Part shown: positions 34,678 through 45,334 of the stretch, piece after piece
How the letters are laid out: each line of letters begins with the position of its first letter
Position numbering within the stretch: position 1 is the first letter of the stretch
The notes under the pieces: generated by a model
What the model was told of the DNA's origin: nothing
The model's input: the letters and a program-made list of their open reading frames with translations, nothing else
Databases searched by the model: none
Assembly: GCA_003255065.1 (NCBI GenBank)
Contig: QAOA01004235.1
Coordinates: forward strand, 52,110-116,109
Length of the DNA: 64,000 nucleotides
DNA from: Cercis canadensis
Taxonomy: Eukaryota; Streptophyta; Magnoliopsida; Fabales; Fabaceae
Direction of reading: 5' to 3'
Position numbers and translations under genes: made by a program

Positions 34678-35526
34678 AGTGGAGCTGCTCAATATAATGA
34701 ATTTATTGCCTGCCTGTTATTTAATCTGCTCTACATAGATGTTAAATTCTTTGCCCTTAGATAAAAATAATCGACTTTGTATTATTTTCCTATTTCTGGA
34801 CCTTCTGTTTTTTTTGGTAGTTTCTGCTTGTTTTCATTGTGAATTGAGGATGACTGTCAAATTTTTTTCACTTTTGCTTGAGTAGTCCTGATCAATCAGT
34901 AACGAGGGAATATATCTTCTTGAGAACGGTCATGATTGTTTGATATGTATTGGAGATTCTGCGAGCCCAGATATCGTGCGGAGACTGTTCGGTGTTGCCA
35001 CAGTTGATGAAATTCCTAGCCTGGTAATTTGATTCTAATCCTCTTTTTTTTTTTTAATTTTTTTCCCCATCTCCTAATCACATATGTTAAAAAATTCCCC
35101 TAGTTGGTAACTAGTGAGCTGTAAATAAGCCTTATACTGGAGTCTATAAACATCTGTTACCTGTGTTTCTCTTTTCAAGAATGTATTGTATTTTAAATAT
35201 CAAGTCGAAATTTCTAGAGAATAGAGTATTGTAAACAGGGGAAGAAGAACATCCAAAATTTTGTTCCAAATTCTTTTAGTTTCAAATATATTTAATTTAC
35301 AACATAAGCATGGTAGCTAGTGGCAAAAGTTCCCTACATGATTTTGATTATAGGATTTCTGAATCTGCGTCTTATTGTCAATTCCTGTGTGCTCACGCCC
35401 ATTAACGCTTTTGTCCATCCACATTCACATTGTATTTCTCAATGCTTTTGACAGGGGTAGAGTCTGGCCATGACTCAGGCTCTTAATTAGCAACTATTGG
35501 TGCCTTTTCAGTTCTAGCATTATAGG

Positions 35527-35903
35527 TGACGATGCCCGAGTTGAGAAGGTCTTTCTAAGTCGAGGTCGGTTCGCGTCGAGGTCGGTTCGAGTCTAGGTCG
35601 GTCCAGCAATAGTTACCTGAAACGCAGTCCGGTGTTGTAATTCCGGGCTCCGAAGATCAAGTCAGTAATGAGCTTAATAATGTGATATTTTAGGGAGTCG
35701 GCCCCCAACCTTTGAGGGTCAGGGGCTATTTATAGGAAAATTAACCTAAGCATTACGTTTTACCCAAGATGGGTTATTGGGTCGCCCGTAACAAATGGGG
35801 GGTGACCCGGTGCTTTATTGGGCCAATGTTTCCTCTCTGCTTTATTGGGCCAATTCTCCCTCCGGGCCAGGTATACTTTGGGCCCTGAGACAGGCCCACC
35901 ACA
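35527..35903 (-). repeat. 3' LTR of the gypsy element
   Basis: It is 377 bp, from TGACGATG to CCACCACA on the plus strand. It is longer than the 333-bp 5' LTR because it has an extra copy of a short GTCGAGGTCGGTTC-type repeat (about 35555-35605) and a duplicated CTTTATTGGGCCAA (about 35813-35860). Confidence 0.92.
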
Positions 35904-36179
35904 CTTGCCCCTCAAGAGCTCGGAGAATTATAGGATCTCCGAGTTGTAGGTCGGTATAAAAAAGACTTCTTGCCGAGGTCTTTTCATCTTCTGGCCTGCT
36001 ACGCGTACATTTATTATTGGTATTTCCAATATGGGGGTAATGATGGCCGCCGGCAATCGCGCGTCTCGAGATGGGAAGTCTGCTGCGGATATGACGTTTG
36101 TACTTCCCGAGTTTATTACGGCGTTCCCCTGACCGTCGGATTTAAGAGATGTGGACGGACGGATTGTAATGTCTGTTAG

Positions 36180-36188
36180 TATAAATAG
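36180..36188 (+). promoter_or_regulatory. TATA box of the antisense gene
   Basis: TATAAATAG lies about 190 bp upstream of ATG 36379, on the plus strand and outside the LTR. It gives the antisense gene a plausible promoter of its own. Confidence 0.55.
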
Positions 36189-36378
36189 AGAATCTTCTGA
36201 TTTCGCTCAAGTTTTCGAAAAGGAGTTTTTAAATTGTAGCTAAGTCGGAGAGTACCAGAGTGAACTTTTAAGGATTCGCACTTTCACCAAGCTCGGTTTT
36301 TGCAAGAAGAGGCAGTTTTTCTGTCCAATCTTTCCCTGTTCCAAATCCTCTCCTGGTGAGTTGTTTTTCTTTCAAAAA

Positions 36379-38466
36379 ATGGGATCTTCGGGAAGAGATA
36401 ATCCAGAATGCTCTAGGGGGAATGGTGCTGGGGTTTCTTCTTCTCAACCGTCTGTGCCTTTTTTTGCTAGTTTTCCGATTAGGACAACCAAATCCTCGAT
36501 TCGCCCTAGGGACATAGAAAACTTAAAAAACAACTTTCCAGAAATTGACTGGAACTGTCACCATTTCTATTTAGAGGCCTCCCCTAGGGGGTCGCCGGTG
36601 TGTGAGAACTGCCCTCACAAAAATTTTTTTGTTTTCAACCTTGCATACATGGATAAGGCTAGGGCCGAGCTGCCCTTGACAGAATTTGAAATGGACTTTT
36701 TCCGAACAATAAATGCCGCTCCTTCACAACTTCATTCTAACGGGTGGGGATTTCTTCATGCCTTCCAGAACATGTGCATGTTATTAACAGTAGACCCCCG
36801 GGTAGACGTATTTTTTCATTTTTTTACTTTAAAGGACATGAAAGATTCCGATCAGGAATTTATTTACGTGGCTAGCCGACCTCGACTATGCTTAATGAAG
36901 CTTTTTGAGGAGTCGGCTAAGGGGTGGAAGGATCAGTTCTTCCGAGTAACAGTGCCGTCCTGGGATGGGGTACCGCGGCCAGATAAGGCTTTTTTCTTGG
37001 ATGAGTACGGGAAACCCCGGTTTCCCTTGAGGTGGGTCCGATATGTAAATAAAAGACGGGCACGCTCTATGGATGAGTACGATCCAGAAGCTCGTCACAT
37101 AATAAGAATTATTTCCGAGCTAACGTACAACAAATCCAGCCAAGTCAAGCTGAAAGCAAAAGATTTAATTGGTCGGTATATAGTTTATTGTGTTACCTTT
37201 ATCAGGAGTTTTTTGATGTAGCTAACTGAGTCTTCTTTTGTGCCTGCAGACGAAAGAATCAGCAAGGAAGAGATGGTGAGATTATCTACACTGGCGAAGT
37301 TTGGCGGGGTCGGTCCTAGAGGCGGCCCGGTTATCCGGGATGTGGAGGAAATCCCGGCGCCTGTATCTCAGCCTGGTAGGGCCATTGCAGCTGAGCCGGT
37401 GACGGTGGTGCCGGCAGATCGGGCCCGGGGGAAACGCCTAATGGAGGAGGATCCAGCTGCGGATCTTAGGCGAAGAGACCGGGGAGATCGCGGGTCTAAA
37501 AAGCACAAACCGTCTCACCAGGAGACTACCCGAGCTGGGTCCTCATCGAACCGGGCTCGACAAGAGACGCCAAGCCGGCTGCGACAGGGAGCTCCAGCTG
37601 AGGTTAAGCCTCTTGATTTATTTTCCGTCGCACTGACCGGGGATGACACCCATGCCAGCCACTCATTGTGGAATACCCTGTTTCCTGTTCAGGATAGGGT
37701 GGACTCCATCATACCGGCATCCGACGTCGAGAGGGTCGGCCAGTCGTCTGTTGACCAGCTGCTAAAGTACCTCCTTGCCAACGCTACTCGGGACCTCGCT
37801 GCTATTCGAGGGGTACAAAAAAGGCTGGGAGATCTCACCGCCCTTCAGAAGCTACAGGATGAAGAAGAATTGCTCCGGGTCGAGAAAGATTCGGCTCTGG
37901 AGGCTCTGAAGAAGGCAGAAGATGAGAACTGACTTCTAAGGGAGGAGAAGGAAAACTTGGAAATTCAGCAACTGGCTCCTGCCCTAGAAGCCCGGGACAA
38001 GGTCGAGGCGGAGAATAGGCAGCTTCGCTTGGACATAAAAGAGCTGGAAGATCGCCATGAGGCGGGCACCAGAGAGATAGAACGAACTCTATCTCTCGCC
38101 AAAGAGGTGCAGAAAAGAGAGGTCGAGCTGCGAGACAAAATGACTCGCCGAATCAGTCGCACTCGTCAATCCAAACTGAGACAGAGGGACCGCGCCGAGC
38201 TTCAAATTAGGCAGAACTATGCTACCGCCTTCAAGGAAGGTTTTGACCATGCTGTTGCTCAGGCGAGGTTGCAGTTCGCTGATCTCAGTAGGGACCAGAT
38301 GGACTATTTTAAGAAAATTAAAGATGGGCAGCTGGTGGACGAGAGCGAGGATGAGGAGGCCGGAGGAGAAGATGCAGCTCTTCAGCTCGAGGTCTCTCTA
38401 GAAGATTACGATACCCCCTCCGAGGGTGAGGATGAAATTGTATCTAGGACTGGGGGGATTGACTGA
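36379..38466 (+). pseudogene. Extra ORF of the gypsy element (putative gypsy-type transposon protein), antisense to gag-pol
   Basis: Two exons read on the plus strand, opposite to gag-pol: exon 1 36379-37171 and exon 2 37250-38466. A 78-bp intron (GTCGGT to CTGCAG) joins them in frame. Exon 1 (264 codons) contains the globular region (FPEIDWNCHHFYLEA, ELPLTEFEMDFF, GWGFLHAFQNMC) often annotated as putative gypsy-type transposon. Exon 2 is a basic, low-complexity linker, then a long coiled coil (about 37800-38290), then an acidic tail. One in-frame TGA at 37930-37932, within the coiled coil, is the only lesion seen. No catalytic residues are recognisable. Function is unknown; extra ORFs like this are known in Tat-lineage elements. 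Confidence 0.78.
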
Positions 38467-38782
38467 TGTAATTTAGGCTTAATTTTATTTTGTAATTTTT
38501 CTTTGAACATAATGAATGAGCAGGTTCCGACCTTTCTTACCACTTGTTCAGGGTTCTCTTGCAATGATTTTGCTTTTATTTTTACAATGTTACGATGAGG
38601 TTCTTTTGTTAATTCTGGCTAAGGTAAGAAATCGGTCTGACGCGAATTTTGAGAGAACGTTTTTCTGATCGGAAAAATAAAATAGAAAATAAGTAAGAAC
38701 TCTGACTGCAGATTGCGCAACGGTACTCATAGAAGTGGATTCGTTGGATCACATTTGAACTTGCGACGGATGGCAAGGTTTT

Positions 38783-39030
38783 AGATCGGTTTGAACAAGG
38801 GGTAGAGGTAACATATTTTACGTTAGATCGGTTTGCACTCGCGGTGGAGGTTACAAACATTTGATTAGATCGGTTTGTACTCGCGATGGAGGTTACAAAC
38901 ATTTGATTAGATCGGTTTGTACTCGCGATGGAGGTTACAAACATTTGATTTTTAGATCGGTTTGTACTCGCGATGGAGGTTACAAACATTTGATTAGATC
39001 GGTTTGTACTCGCGATGGAGGTTACAAACG
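38783..39030 (-). repeat. 42-bp minisatellite, about 6 copies, between pol and the antisense gene
   Basis: Units start with AGATCGGTTTG at 38783, 38825, 38867, 38909, 38954 and 38996. The spacing is 42 bp except for one 45-bp unit with an extra TTT. The first two are more diverged. Tandem repeats in this 3' untranslated zone are typical of Tat-lineage elements and can seed satellite DNA. Confidence 0.95.
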
Positions 39031-40125
39031 TTAGATTTCATATATACGGAGGTTATTTACATTCCAAGTTCGAGGGATCGGCATGCCTTCTATTGTTAGG
39101 AGTTTATATGCTCCCTTTCCAAGGGACTCGTGCACCCTGTATGGGCCCTCCCAGTTAGGGGCCAGCTTGCCGTCTGCGAGGTGTTTTCTGGTGATGGCAG
39201 CCTTTCGAAGGACGAGTTCGCCTGGTTTGAAATCCCTAGGTCGGACTTTTGCGTTATAATACTTGGTAATTCTTTCTTTATATGCCAACATTCTGAGTTT
39301 CGCCTTTTCTCTTTCTTCATCGAGCAGCTCCAGGTCTGTGTACATCGCCTCTCGGTTCTGGTCTTCGTTGAAGTGCTCTTTTCTGAAGCTCGGTTCTCTG
39401 ACTTCAACGGGTATCATTGCTTCGGCCCCATAGGTGAGTTTATAAGGCGATTCTTTAGTTGAGGTCTGAGGTGTTGTTCGGTAAGACCATAATACCCATG
39501 GGAGCTCTTCCGTCCAGTTGCCCTTAGTGTGATTCAATCTCTTTTTCAGCCCATCCAAAATTATTCGATTCGCAGCTTCGACTTGTCCATTGGCTTGAGG
39601 ATGTTCAACCGAAGTAAAATTCAGCCGTATCTTCAAGTCGGCACAAAAAGATCGAAATCCCTGGTCGGTGAACTGGGTTCCGTTGTCCGTTGTTATGGTA
39701 TGCGGAATTCCGAACCTGTAAATGATAAAGGTTTGGAGGAATTTTTTAGCATTTTTGGCCGTGATTTTGGCCAAAGGTTCTGCCTCAATCCATTTAGAAA
39801 AATAGTCTATTGCGACAATTAAATATTTCTTTTGTCCTGCCGCGATGGGGAAAGGTCCTAAAAGGTCGAGGCCCCATCGGCAGAACGGCCAAGGTTCAAC
39901 CGTGCTATACAGGTCGGATGACGGGACCTGGTGGATATGTGCGAACTTTTGGCATTTGTCGCATTTTTTGACAAGCTCGGCAGAGTCAGCCCGCAAGGTT
40001 GGCCAATAGTAGCCTGATCGGAGGGTTTTAGTTACCAAGGAACGTGCTCCTATATGGTGACCGCATATGCCAAGGTGAATTTCCTGCAAGACGTAGAGGG
40101 AGTGTTCTGGGGCCAGACATTTCAA
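39031..40125 (-). CDS. Gypsy integrase part of pol
   Basis: A 364-codon open stretch. It has the zinc-binding HHCC region (GICGHHIGAR, KKCDKCQKF), then the DDE core (WGLDLLGPFP, TTDNGTQFTD, EHPQANGQVEAANR), then a C-terminal domain ending WNVNNLRIYEI. There is no chromodomain. The catalytic residues are present. It is in the same frame as the RNase H end upstream (40533-40216), separated from it by a stop at 40216-40218, so the polyprotein is interrupted just before integrase. Confidence 0.9.
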   Translation of the reverse strand: MKCLAPEHSLYVLQEIHLGICGHHIGARSLVTKTLRSGYYWPTLRADSAELVKKCDKCQKFAHIHQVPSSDLYSTVEPWPFCRWGLDLLGPFPIAAGQKKYLIVAIDYFSKWIEAEPLAKITAKNAKKFLQTFIIYRFGIPHTITTDNGTQFTDQGFRSFCADLKIRLNFTSVEHPQANGQVEAANRIILDGLKKRLNHTKGNWTEELPWVLWSYRTTPQTSTKESPYKLTYGAEAMIPVEVREPSFRKEHFNEDQNREAMYTDLELLDEEREKAKLRMLAYKERITKYYNAKVRPRDFKPGELVLRKAAITRKHLADGKLAPNWEGPYRVHESLGKGAYKLLTIEGMPIPRTWNVNNLRIYEI

Positions 40126-40215
40126 GAGTGGGGTATAATATCCACGTTTATAGAGGATGTCGTTGTCTAAGCAATAGTAGCACGCGACTCTTCGTAATTT
40201 CCGAGCGTCGATTTT

Positions 40216-42176
40216 CTACTGAGGTAAAATTCCTGTTTTGAGATAATGGATAATAGGGGTCATCCAAGTCAAGGGTTCGTTATCTAGAACGATTATTTCC
40301 TCGTGCGCGATACTCTGATGAAGGAGGGTTTCTTGTATGACCGTTTGATTGTGCCCGGGTTTTTTGCTACTGGCAAGTTTGGACAGTATGTCAGCTCGTG
40401 CATTTTCTGCGCGCGGAATGTGATGTATTTCCGTGAGTTTAAAGTTATCCATGCATGTTTTCACTTTTTCTAGATACCTAACCATTTGTGGGTCTTTGGC
40501 CTGGTATTCTCCCTTTATTTGACTAGCAACCAACTGTGAGTCGGTTTGGATTTTGAGAATTTGGGCACCTAGTTCGAGAGCTAAACGTAGGCCAGCTATG
40601 AGCGCCTCATATTCTGCTTGATTGTTAGAGACTGGGAAATCAAAATGTAGAGACTGTTGATCAGTATTCCTTCTGGCCCTTCGACCACTATTCCTGCCCC
40701 TCCTCCTTTGAGGTTGGAAGATCCGTCAACCGAGAGTATCCATGCGGGTTGTGTTTCCAGGTCGGAGGAGGGGTTTTGAGGTCGGGTGAGTTCGACTATG
40801 AAGTCGGCAAGGGCTTGGGCTTTGATCGCTCCTCGTCTTTCGTAGTTAATTGTGTGCTTGGAGAGTTCCACAGACCATCCAAGCATACGACCGGCCAGGT
40901 CGGGTTTCTGGAGAATTTGCCGGATCGGTTGATCGGTACGGACAGTTATGAGGTGGTTCTGAAAATATGGTCGCAAACGTCGTGCAGAGAGGAGAAGAGC
41001 ATAAGCAAGTTTTTCAATCTTCCGATATTTAAGTTCGGAGGCTTGCAAGGCATGACTTGTGTAATATACGGGGTACTGTGAGTTTGATTCTTTGCGAACT
41101 AGGGCCGAGCTTACTGCCTGAGGACTGCTGGCCAAATACAGAAATAGTGCTTCCCCTGGCTTTGGTTTGGAAAGAATGGGCGGGCAGCCTAAGTATTCTT
41201 TCAATTGACTAAAAGCCTGCTGGCACTCTTCTGTCCATTGGAAGTGTTTAATTTTTTTAAGTGCCTTGAAGAAAGGGAGTGCTCTGTCAGCCGACTTGGA
41301 CATAAATCTGGACAGGGCGGCAATCCGTCCTGCGAGTCTTTGGACTTCGCGAATGGTTTGTGGTGGCTCCATAGTTATTATGGCTTGACACTTATCAGGG
41401 TTAGCTTTGATACCCCGATGCGTGAGCATGAAACCCAAGAATTTCCCCGCTTCGACTCCGAAAGCGCATTTAGAAGGGTTTAGTCGCATGTTGTGGCGTT
41501 GGAGCTCGTGAAACACTTCCTCCAAATGTGCAATGTGTTCATCAGTGGTGTTGGATTTGACGAGCATATCGTCGACATAGACTTCGACGTGTTTGCCGAT
41601 TTGATGTTTTAGCACTTGATCTACCAGCCTCTGATAAATGGCCCCTGCGTTCTTAAGACCAAAAGGCATTACCATATAGCAGTATATGGCATTTTCGGTA
41701 ATGAACGCTGTCTTATCCTCATCGTCGGGATGCATTTTGATTTGATTGTAGCCAGAGTAGGCATCCATAAAACTTAAGAATTTGTATCCTGACGCCTCGT
41801 CAACAAGTTTGTCGATGTTAGGGAGCGGATAAGGATCTTTGGGACAAGCCTTATTGAGGTCGGAGAAATCCACACACATGCGCCATTTCCCGTTTGGTTT
41901 TCTGACCATGACGACGTTAGAAAGCCAAGTCACATAAGGTATTTCTCGTATAAAGCCGGCGTCGAGCAATTTTCGCACCTCTTCTTGAATTGCTTTCTGC
42001 TTCTCGGGGCCGACTACACGCTTTTTCTGGGAAACAGGTTTTGCATTTGTATTTATAGCAAGCTTATGGCAGATAAAACTTGAATCAATACCTGGCATGT
42101 CCGAAGCCGTCCACGCGAACAAATCGGCGTTGGCTGCTAGAAGGTCGGTGAGTCTCTTAATTTTTTCCGGGGGCAT
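40216..42176 (-). pseudogene. Gypsy reverse transcriptase and RNase H, one frameshift
   Basis: RT starts near 42176 and shows the usual blocks: GFIREIPYVTWLSNVVMVRK, KWRMCVDFSDLNKACPKD, FLSFMDAYSGYNQI, MPFGLKNAGA and the catalytic YVDDMLVKS. The first RNase H domain follows (YPVYYTSHAL, IEKLAYALLLSARRLRPYF). A second RNase H-like domain (SVDGSSNLKGGGAG) is characteristic of Tat elements. A one-base frameshift near 40650 breaks it, and the remainder continues in the other frame from about 40640 to 40216. A TAG near 40216 ends that stretch. Confidence 0.9.
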
Positions 42177-42209
42177 GGAGGATCCTATCTGAATCGTTTG
42201 ATTTTGAGT

Positions 42210-44468
42210 TTATCCGACCTGGAAAGATTTGAAATCCCCTTGAGGTTCTGGGCGCTGTGCGGCTGTCGGCTCTCTGTGATCGAGCTCTTGAATGGGAACT
42301 TGTGCACTTGCTTTACCGGGGTTTGCGACCTTGTTGGCCGGAGATGGTGAATAGTCTATAGCGAGACTGATGTTATAACACGTTCGGCCCAAAAGCTGGT
42401 CTCCCCGCGCTTGACCTACCTTACCTGACTGGGTCGGGAATTTTAGCAAGAGGTGCCTCGTGGAAACGATGGCCTCTAAGGAATTAAGAGAAGGTCGGCC
42501 AAGGATTAAATTATACGCGGACTGACATTCTACCACCAAGAATCTGACCGTTGCGCTGGCGAGGTCGAGGTATTCCCCCATGGTGACTCGCAAGGTAATA
42601 GTGCCTTTGACTTCGACCTGGGTTCCTGAGAATCCGACGAGGGTTCCAGGATAATACTCTAGGTCGGATTTTGGTATACCGAGCTTCTGAAATGTTCGGT
42701 AAAAAAGAACGTCGGCCGAACTGCCCTGGTCGATGAGTACTTTGCGAATCTCGTAATTCGCCACATAGCAAGTTATGACCATGGGATCATCATGATCTCG
42801 ATCAATGCTAGCGTAGTCATTATTTGAGAAAGATATGACAGTGACATCCTTATTGCTCCGAGATAAACTAGCAGTGTGAAGAATCTCTCTTTTGTATCTG
42901 GCTGCGGCCCGCTCGTGCCTCTTTCTAGAAGATTTTGATACCCCTCCTCCTGCGAATCCATCTGCAATGGTATTTATTGTTCCTGCAGCGTTATGCCTCG
43001 GGTCCTCAGTGGGAGGAGGTGGTCGGCGAAAAGGGGAGCGGCTTCTCTGCCTTCCCGTCCTTACAGTTGAATTCCTCTGAGGAGACCTTGACGGGTATTG
43101 GCTGTCCCTCCTTCGCTGTTTGGGGGCCGAGATAGAGCTCTCAGCCCGGAATTTCTGTAGGTAGCCTCGTCGGAGCAGGTCTTCAATGAGGTTACGAAGA
43201 TGCCGACAATCGTTGGTATCATGACCCCGACCTTGGTGGAAAGCACAATACTTTTCCTTGTCTGCTCCTACGTCGCCCTTTGGTTGTGGAAGTTGGGCGA
43301 GTTTTGTATGGCAGATTTCCTCGAGTATCCGAGCTTTTGATTGATTCAGGGGGGTGAATGACTCAAATCGGGGACGGATGGGGGATTTGTCTTTCCTGCT
43401 TGACTTGCGATCGTCGGAAGGCTTTTTGTCTTTCTTGTTTTTGTCTGATTCCCCCAATACTTCTTCTAAGTTAATGTGCTTTGAGGTTATAGTCAGAAGT
43501 TGCGACAGATTGTCTGGAGGGTCAAGAGTCAATTGTTCGTGAAGACGACCAAGTCGGAGTCCGGCCTGAATGGCATGCATTGCCACCGAATCGGTTAGGT
43601 CCCGAACTTGCAGAGAGAGCTTGGTATAACGATTCATGTAATCTTTCAAGGATTCCAGTTCCCCTTGTTTGAGGGTAGCCAAAATGGCGGAGGAGCGCTG
43701 ATGAGTTATACTAGTGGAAAAACGGGCTATCAAGAATTCAGACATTTGATTGAAGTTAGAAATGCTGTTTGAAGGAAGATTTGAGAACCATTTGAGGGCT
43801 GCCCGACGCAAGGTAGTGGGAAAAGCCCGGCACATAACTTCATCGGTTGATCTAGTTAGGAGCATGATAGAGTTGAAGTTTTCTAAATGCTCTCTAGGAT
43901 CAGAAGAGCCATCGAAAGGCTCGAGCTGGGGTAATCGGAAACCAACTGGTACCGGATAGCTGATGATAGGCTGGATAAACGGATGCCGGCCTACGTTTCT
44001 CTGCTTTTCCGGACTAGCCTGAGAGAGCCCGGGGAAGCCTTGTTGGTAGGGAAAACTGTCTCTTCGTGAGTGAAAAGAGGTTTCGGAGTTGCTCCGGAAG
44101 GTCCCTGGTCTACTATTTGCAAAATTTGACCCACTGCCTATTGTCTCGGCAGAAGGGCGGTAGAGCGTGGTATTTTCGGGGTGCTCGTGTTTTGAAGAAT
44201 CTTGCTTTCTTCTGAAATCTGCTATTTCGGCCTTATCTTCCGCCCTTTCCCGTTTGAGGTTTTGGATTTCTTGCATAAGGCATTGCAAGGTTTCGCCTAC
44301 TTGTTCAGGGCGGAGGTCTCCGAGAGGAGTTTCACGAATGGCCTCCAAGTGGCCCCAAGGCTGATTGCCCCGGGGGGGTGTGGTTTGACGCTCTCGATTT
44401 GGAGTAGGCGGGACGCCGGAGGTAGGTGGTGCGTTGGTGCCCATGGTGTCAGACTCAGGATCAGCCAA
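42210..44468 (-). CDS. Gypsy gag-protease, 752 aa
   Basis: The start at 44468 gives MADPESDTMGTNAPP. The retrotransposon Gag domain is central (RAALKWFSNLPSNSIS, FLIARFSTS, LKDYMNRYTKLSLQV). A CHC-type zinc-binding stretch (YCAFHQGRGHDTNDC) and an Arg/Ser-rich nucleic-acid-binding region follow. The aspartic protease comes last (VLIDQGSSADVLF, NLILGRPSLN). TAA at 42210-42212 separates protease from RT, and the frame reopens in the same register. It could be a lesion or a read-through point. Confidence 0.9.
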   Translation of the reverse strand: MADPESDTMGTNAPPTSGVPPTPNRERQTTPPRGNQPWGHLEAIRETPLGDLRPEQVGETLQCLMQEIQNLKRERAEDKAEIADFRRKQDSSKHEHPENTTLYRPSAETIGSGSNFANSRPGTFRSNSETSFHSRRDSFPYQQGFPGLSQASPEKQRNVGRHPFIQPIISYPVPVGFRLPQLEPFDGSSDPREHLENFNSIMLLTRSTDEVMCRAFPTTLRRAALKWFSNLPSNSISNFNQMSEFLIARFSTSITHQRSSAILATLKQGELESLKDYMNRYTKLSLQVRDLTDSVAMHAIQAGLRLGRLHEQLTLDPPDNLSQLLTITSKHINLEEVLGESDKNKKDKKPSDDRKSSRKDKSPIRPRFESFTPLNQSKARILEEICHTKLAQLPQPKGDVGADKEKYCAFHQGRGHDTNDCRHLRNLIEDLLRRGYLQKFRAESSISAPKQRRRDSQYPSRSPQRNSTVRTGRQRSRSPFRRPPPPTEDPRHNAAGTINTIADGFAGGGVSKSSRKRHERAAARYKREILHTASLSRSNKDVTVISFSNNDYASIDRDHDDPMVITCYVANYEIRKVLIDQGSSADVLFYRTFQKLGIPKSDLEYYPGTLVGFSGTQVEVKGTITLRVTMGEYLDLASATVRFLVVECQSAYNLILGRPSLNSLEAIVSTRHLLLKFPTQSGKVGQARGDQLLGRTCYNISLAIDYSPSPANKVANPGKASAQVPIQELDHREPTAAQRPEPQGDFKSFQVG

Positions 44469-44496
44469 TGAGATTTGTAGGTGTTGGAAAAAAAAT

Positions 44497-44519
44497 CTGT
44501 TCCCACAGACGGCGCCAAA
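44497..44519 (-). other. Primer binding site of the gypsy element
   Basis: Adjacent to the 5' LTR on the minus strand the sequence is TTTGGCGCCGTCTGTGGGAA, a primer site common in plant gypsy elements of this lineage. Confidence 0.85.
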
Positions 44520-44852
44520 TGACGATGCCCGAGTTGAGAAGGTCTGTCTAAGTCGAGGTCGGTCCGAGTCGAGGTCGGTCCAGCAATAGTTACCTGAAAC
44601 GCAGTCCGGTGTTGTAATTCCGGGCTCTGAAGATCAAGTCAGTAATGAGCTTAATAATGTGATATTTCAGAGAGTCGGCCCCCAACCTTTGAGGGTCAGG
44701 GGCTATTTATAGGAAAATAAACCTAAGCATTACGGTTTACCCAAGATGGGTTATTGGGTCGCCCGTAACAAATGGCGGGTGACCCGGTGCTCTATTGGGC
44801 CAATGCTTCCTCCGGGCCAGGTATACTTGGGCCCTGAGACAAGCCCACCACA
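44520..44852 (-). repeat. 5' LTR of the gypsy element
   Basis: It is 333 bp and nearly identical to the left LTR except for the short-repeat copy-number differences. It reads TGTGGTGGG to CATCGTCA on the minus strand. Confidence 0.93.
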
Positions 44853-45129
44853 GTATCCACTGTACACTACATGAACTTAGTCACCCACACTCTAGCCAAA
44901 TTTGTTACCACCAATTTCCTTGTTAGAGCAGGCAGACAATAAGAGTTTTTCACCTTTGACCTTTATCTCTTTTACCACATCAAATAGTAGCTACCCCTTA
45001 ACCTTCCAAAACTGATTCTGAACACAATGACATGGACAGTTGGAGGGACTCGAGAGAAAGCCAGCTTGCCTTAATTATGGCATGCTGATTTCCTGAATTT
45101 GTAGAAATTTTAATGTCGATCTCTCTCAG
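44853..45129. other. SEC24 intron remainder, nothing recognised
   Basis: Noncoding sequence between the gypsy element and an exon-like stretch at 45130. Under 300 bp and without repeats. Confidence 0.4.
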
Positions 45130-45326
45130 TTCAAGGAGGAACCCTTGCCAAGCCATCTCACCATCAAACAACCACTGTCTGGCTATGTACCTCTTGAGGA
45201 TTCTGGCAGCCCCTCTCTTGTGAAGCAGCCTTTTGGCTCCAAGAGAAAAGCAGCAACCACCTCAACTTCTTCCAAAGTGCAGAAAACTAGTTCTGCTAAG
45301 AAAGCAGTTCCACCTTCCCAAGCAGN
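45130..45326 (+). other. Exon-like coding stretch of unknown gene, broken by a MITE
   Basis: After a good acceptor (CTCTCTCAG, ending 45129) an open frame gives FKEEPLPSHLTIKQPL, then GYVPLEDSG, then a Lys/Ser/Thr-rich stretch (GSKRKAATTSTSS), up to an N at 45326. The frame ends at TAA inside the MITE that follows. Past the MITE, sequence to TTGCAG then GTCTCGG (about 45552) could be the rest of the exon and its donor. I do not recognise the protein, and it is not SEC24. Confidence 0.4.
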
Positions 45327-45334
45327 GACTATCT

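Larger units (their letters stand above)
35527..44852 (-). mobile_element. Ty3/gypsy retrotransposon, Tat-type, with extra antisense gene
   Basis: The element spans 9.3 kb and reads on the minus strand. Order: 5' LTR (44852-44520), primer site, gag-protease, RT-RNase H, integrase, 42-bp minisatellite, antisense gene, 3' LTR (35903-35527). The integrase-last order makes it gypsy. There is no chromodomain, the protease motif is DQGSSADVL, and the primer site and extra ORF are of the Tat kind. Gag-pol has only three clear lesions, so the element is fairly young. It lies inside a SEC24 intron. I see no TSD (left flank TATAGG, right flank GTATCC). Confidence 0.93.

Noticed and set aside
36361..36378. 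Upstream start of the gypsy antisense gene at 36361
   Set aside because: The codon there is TTG; ATG 36379 is the first normal start after the TATA box.
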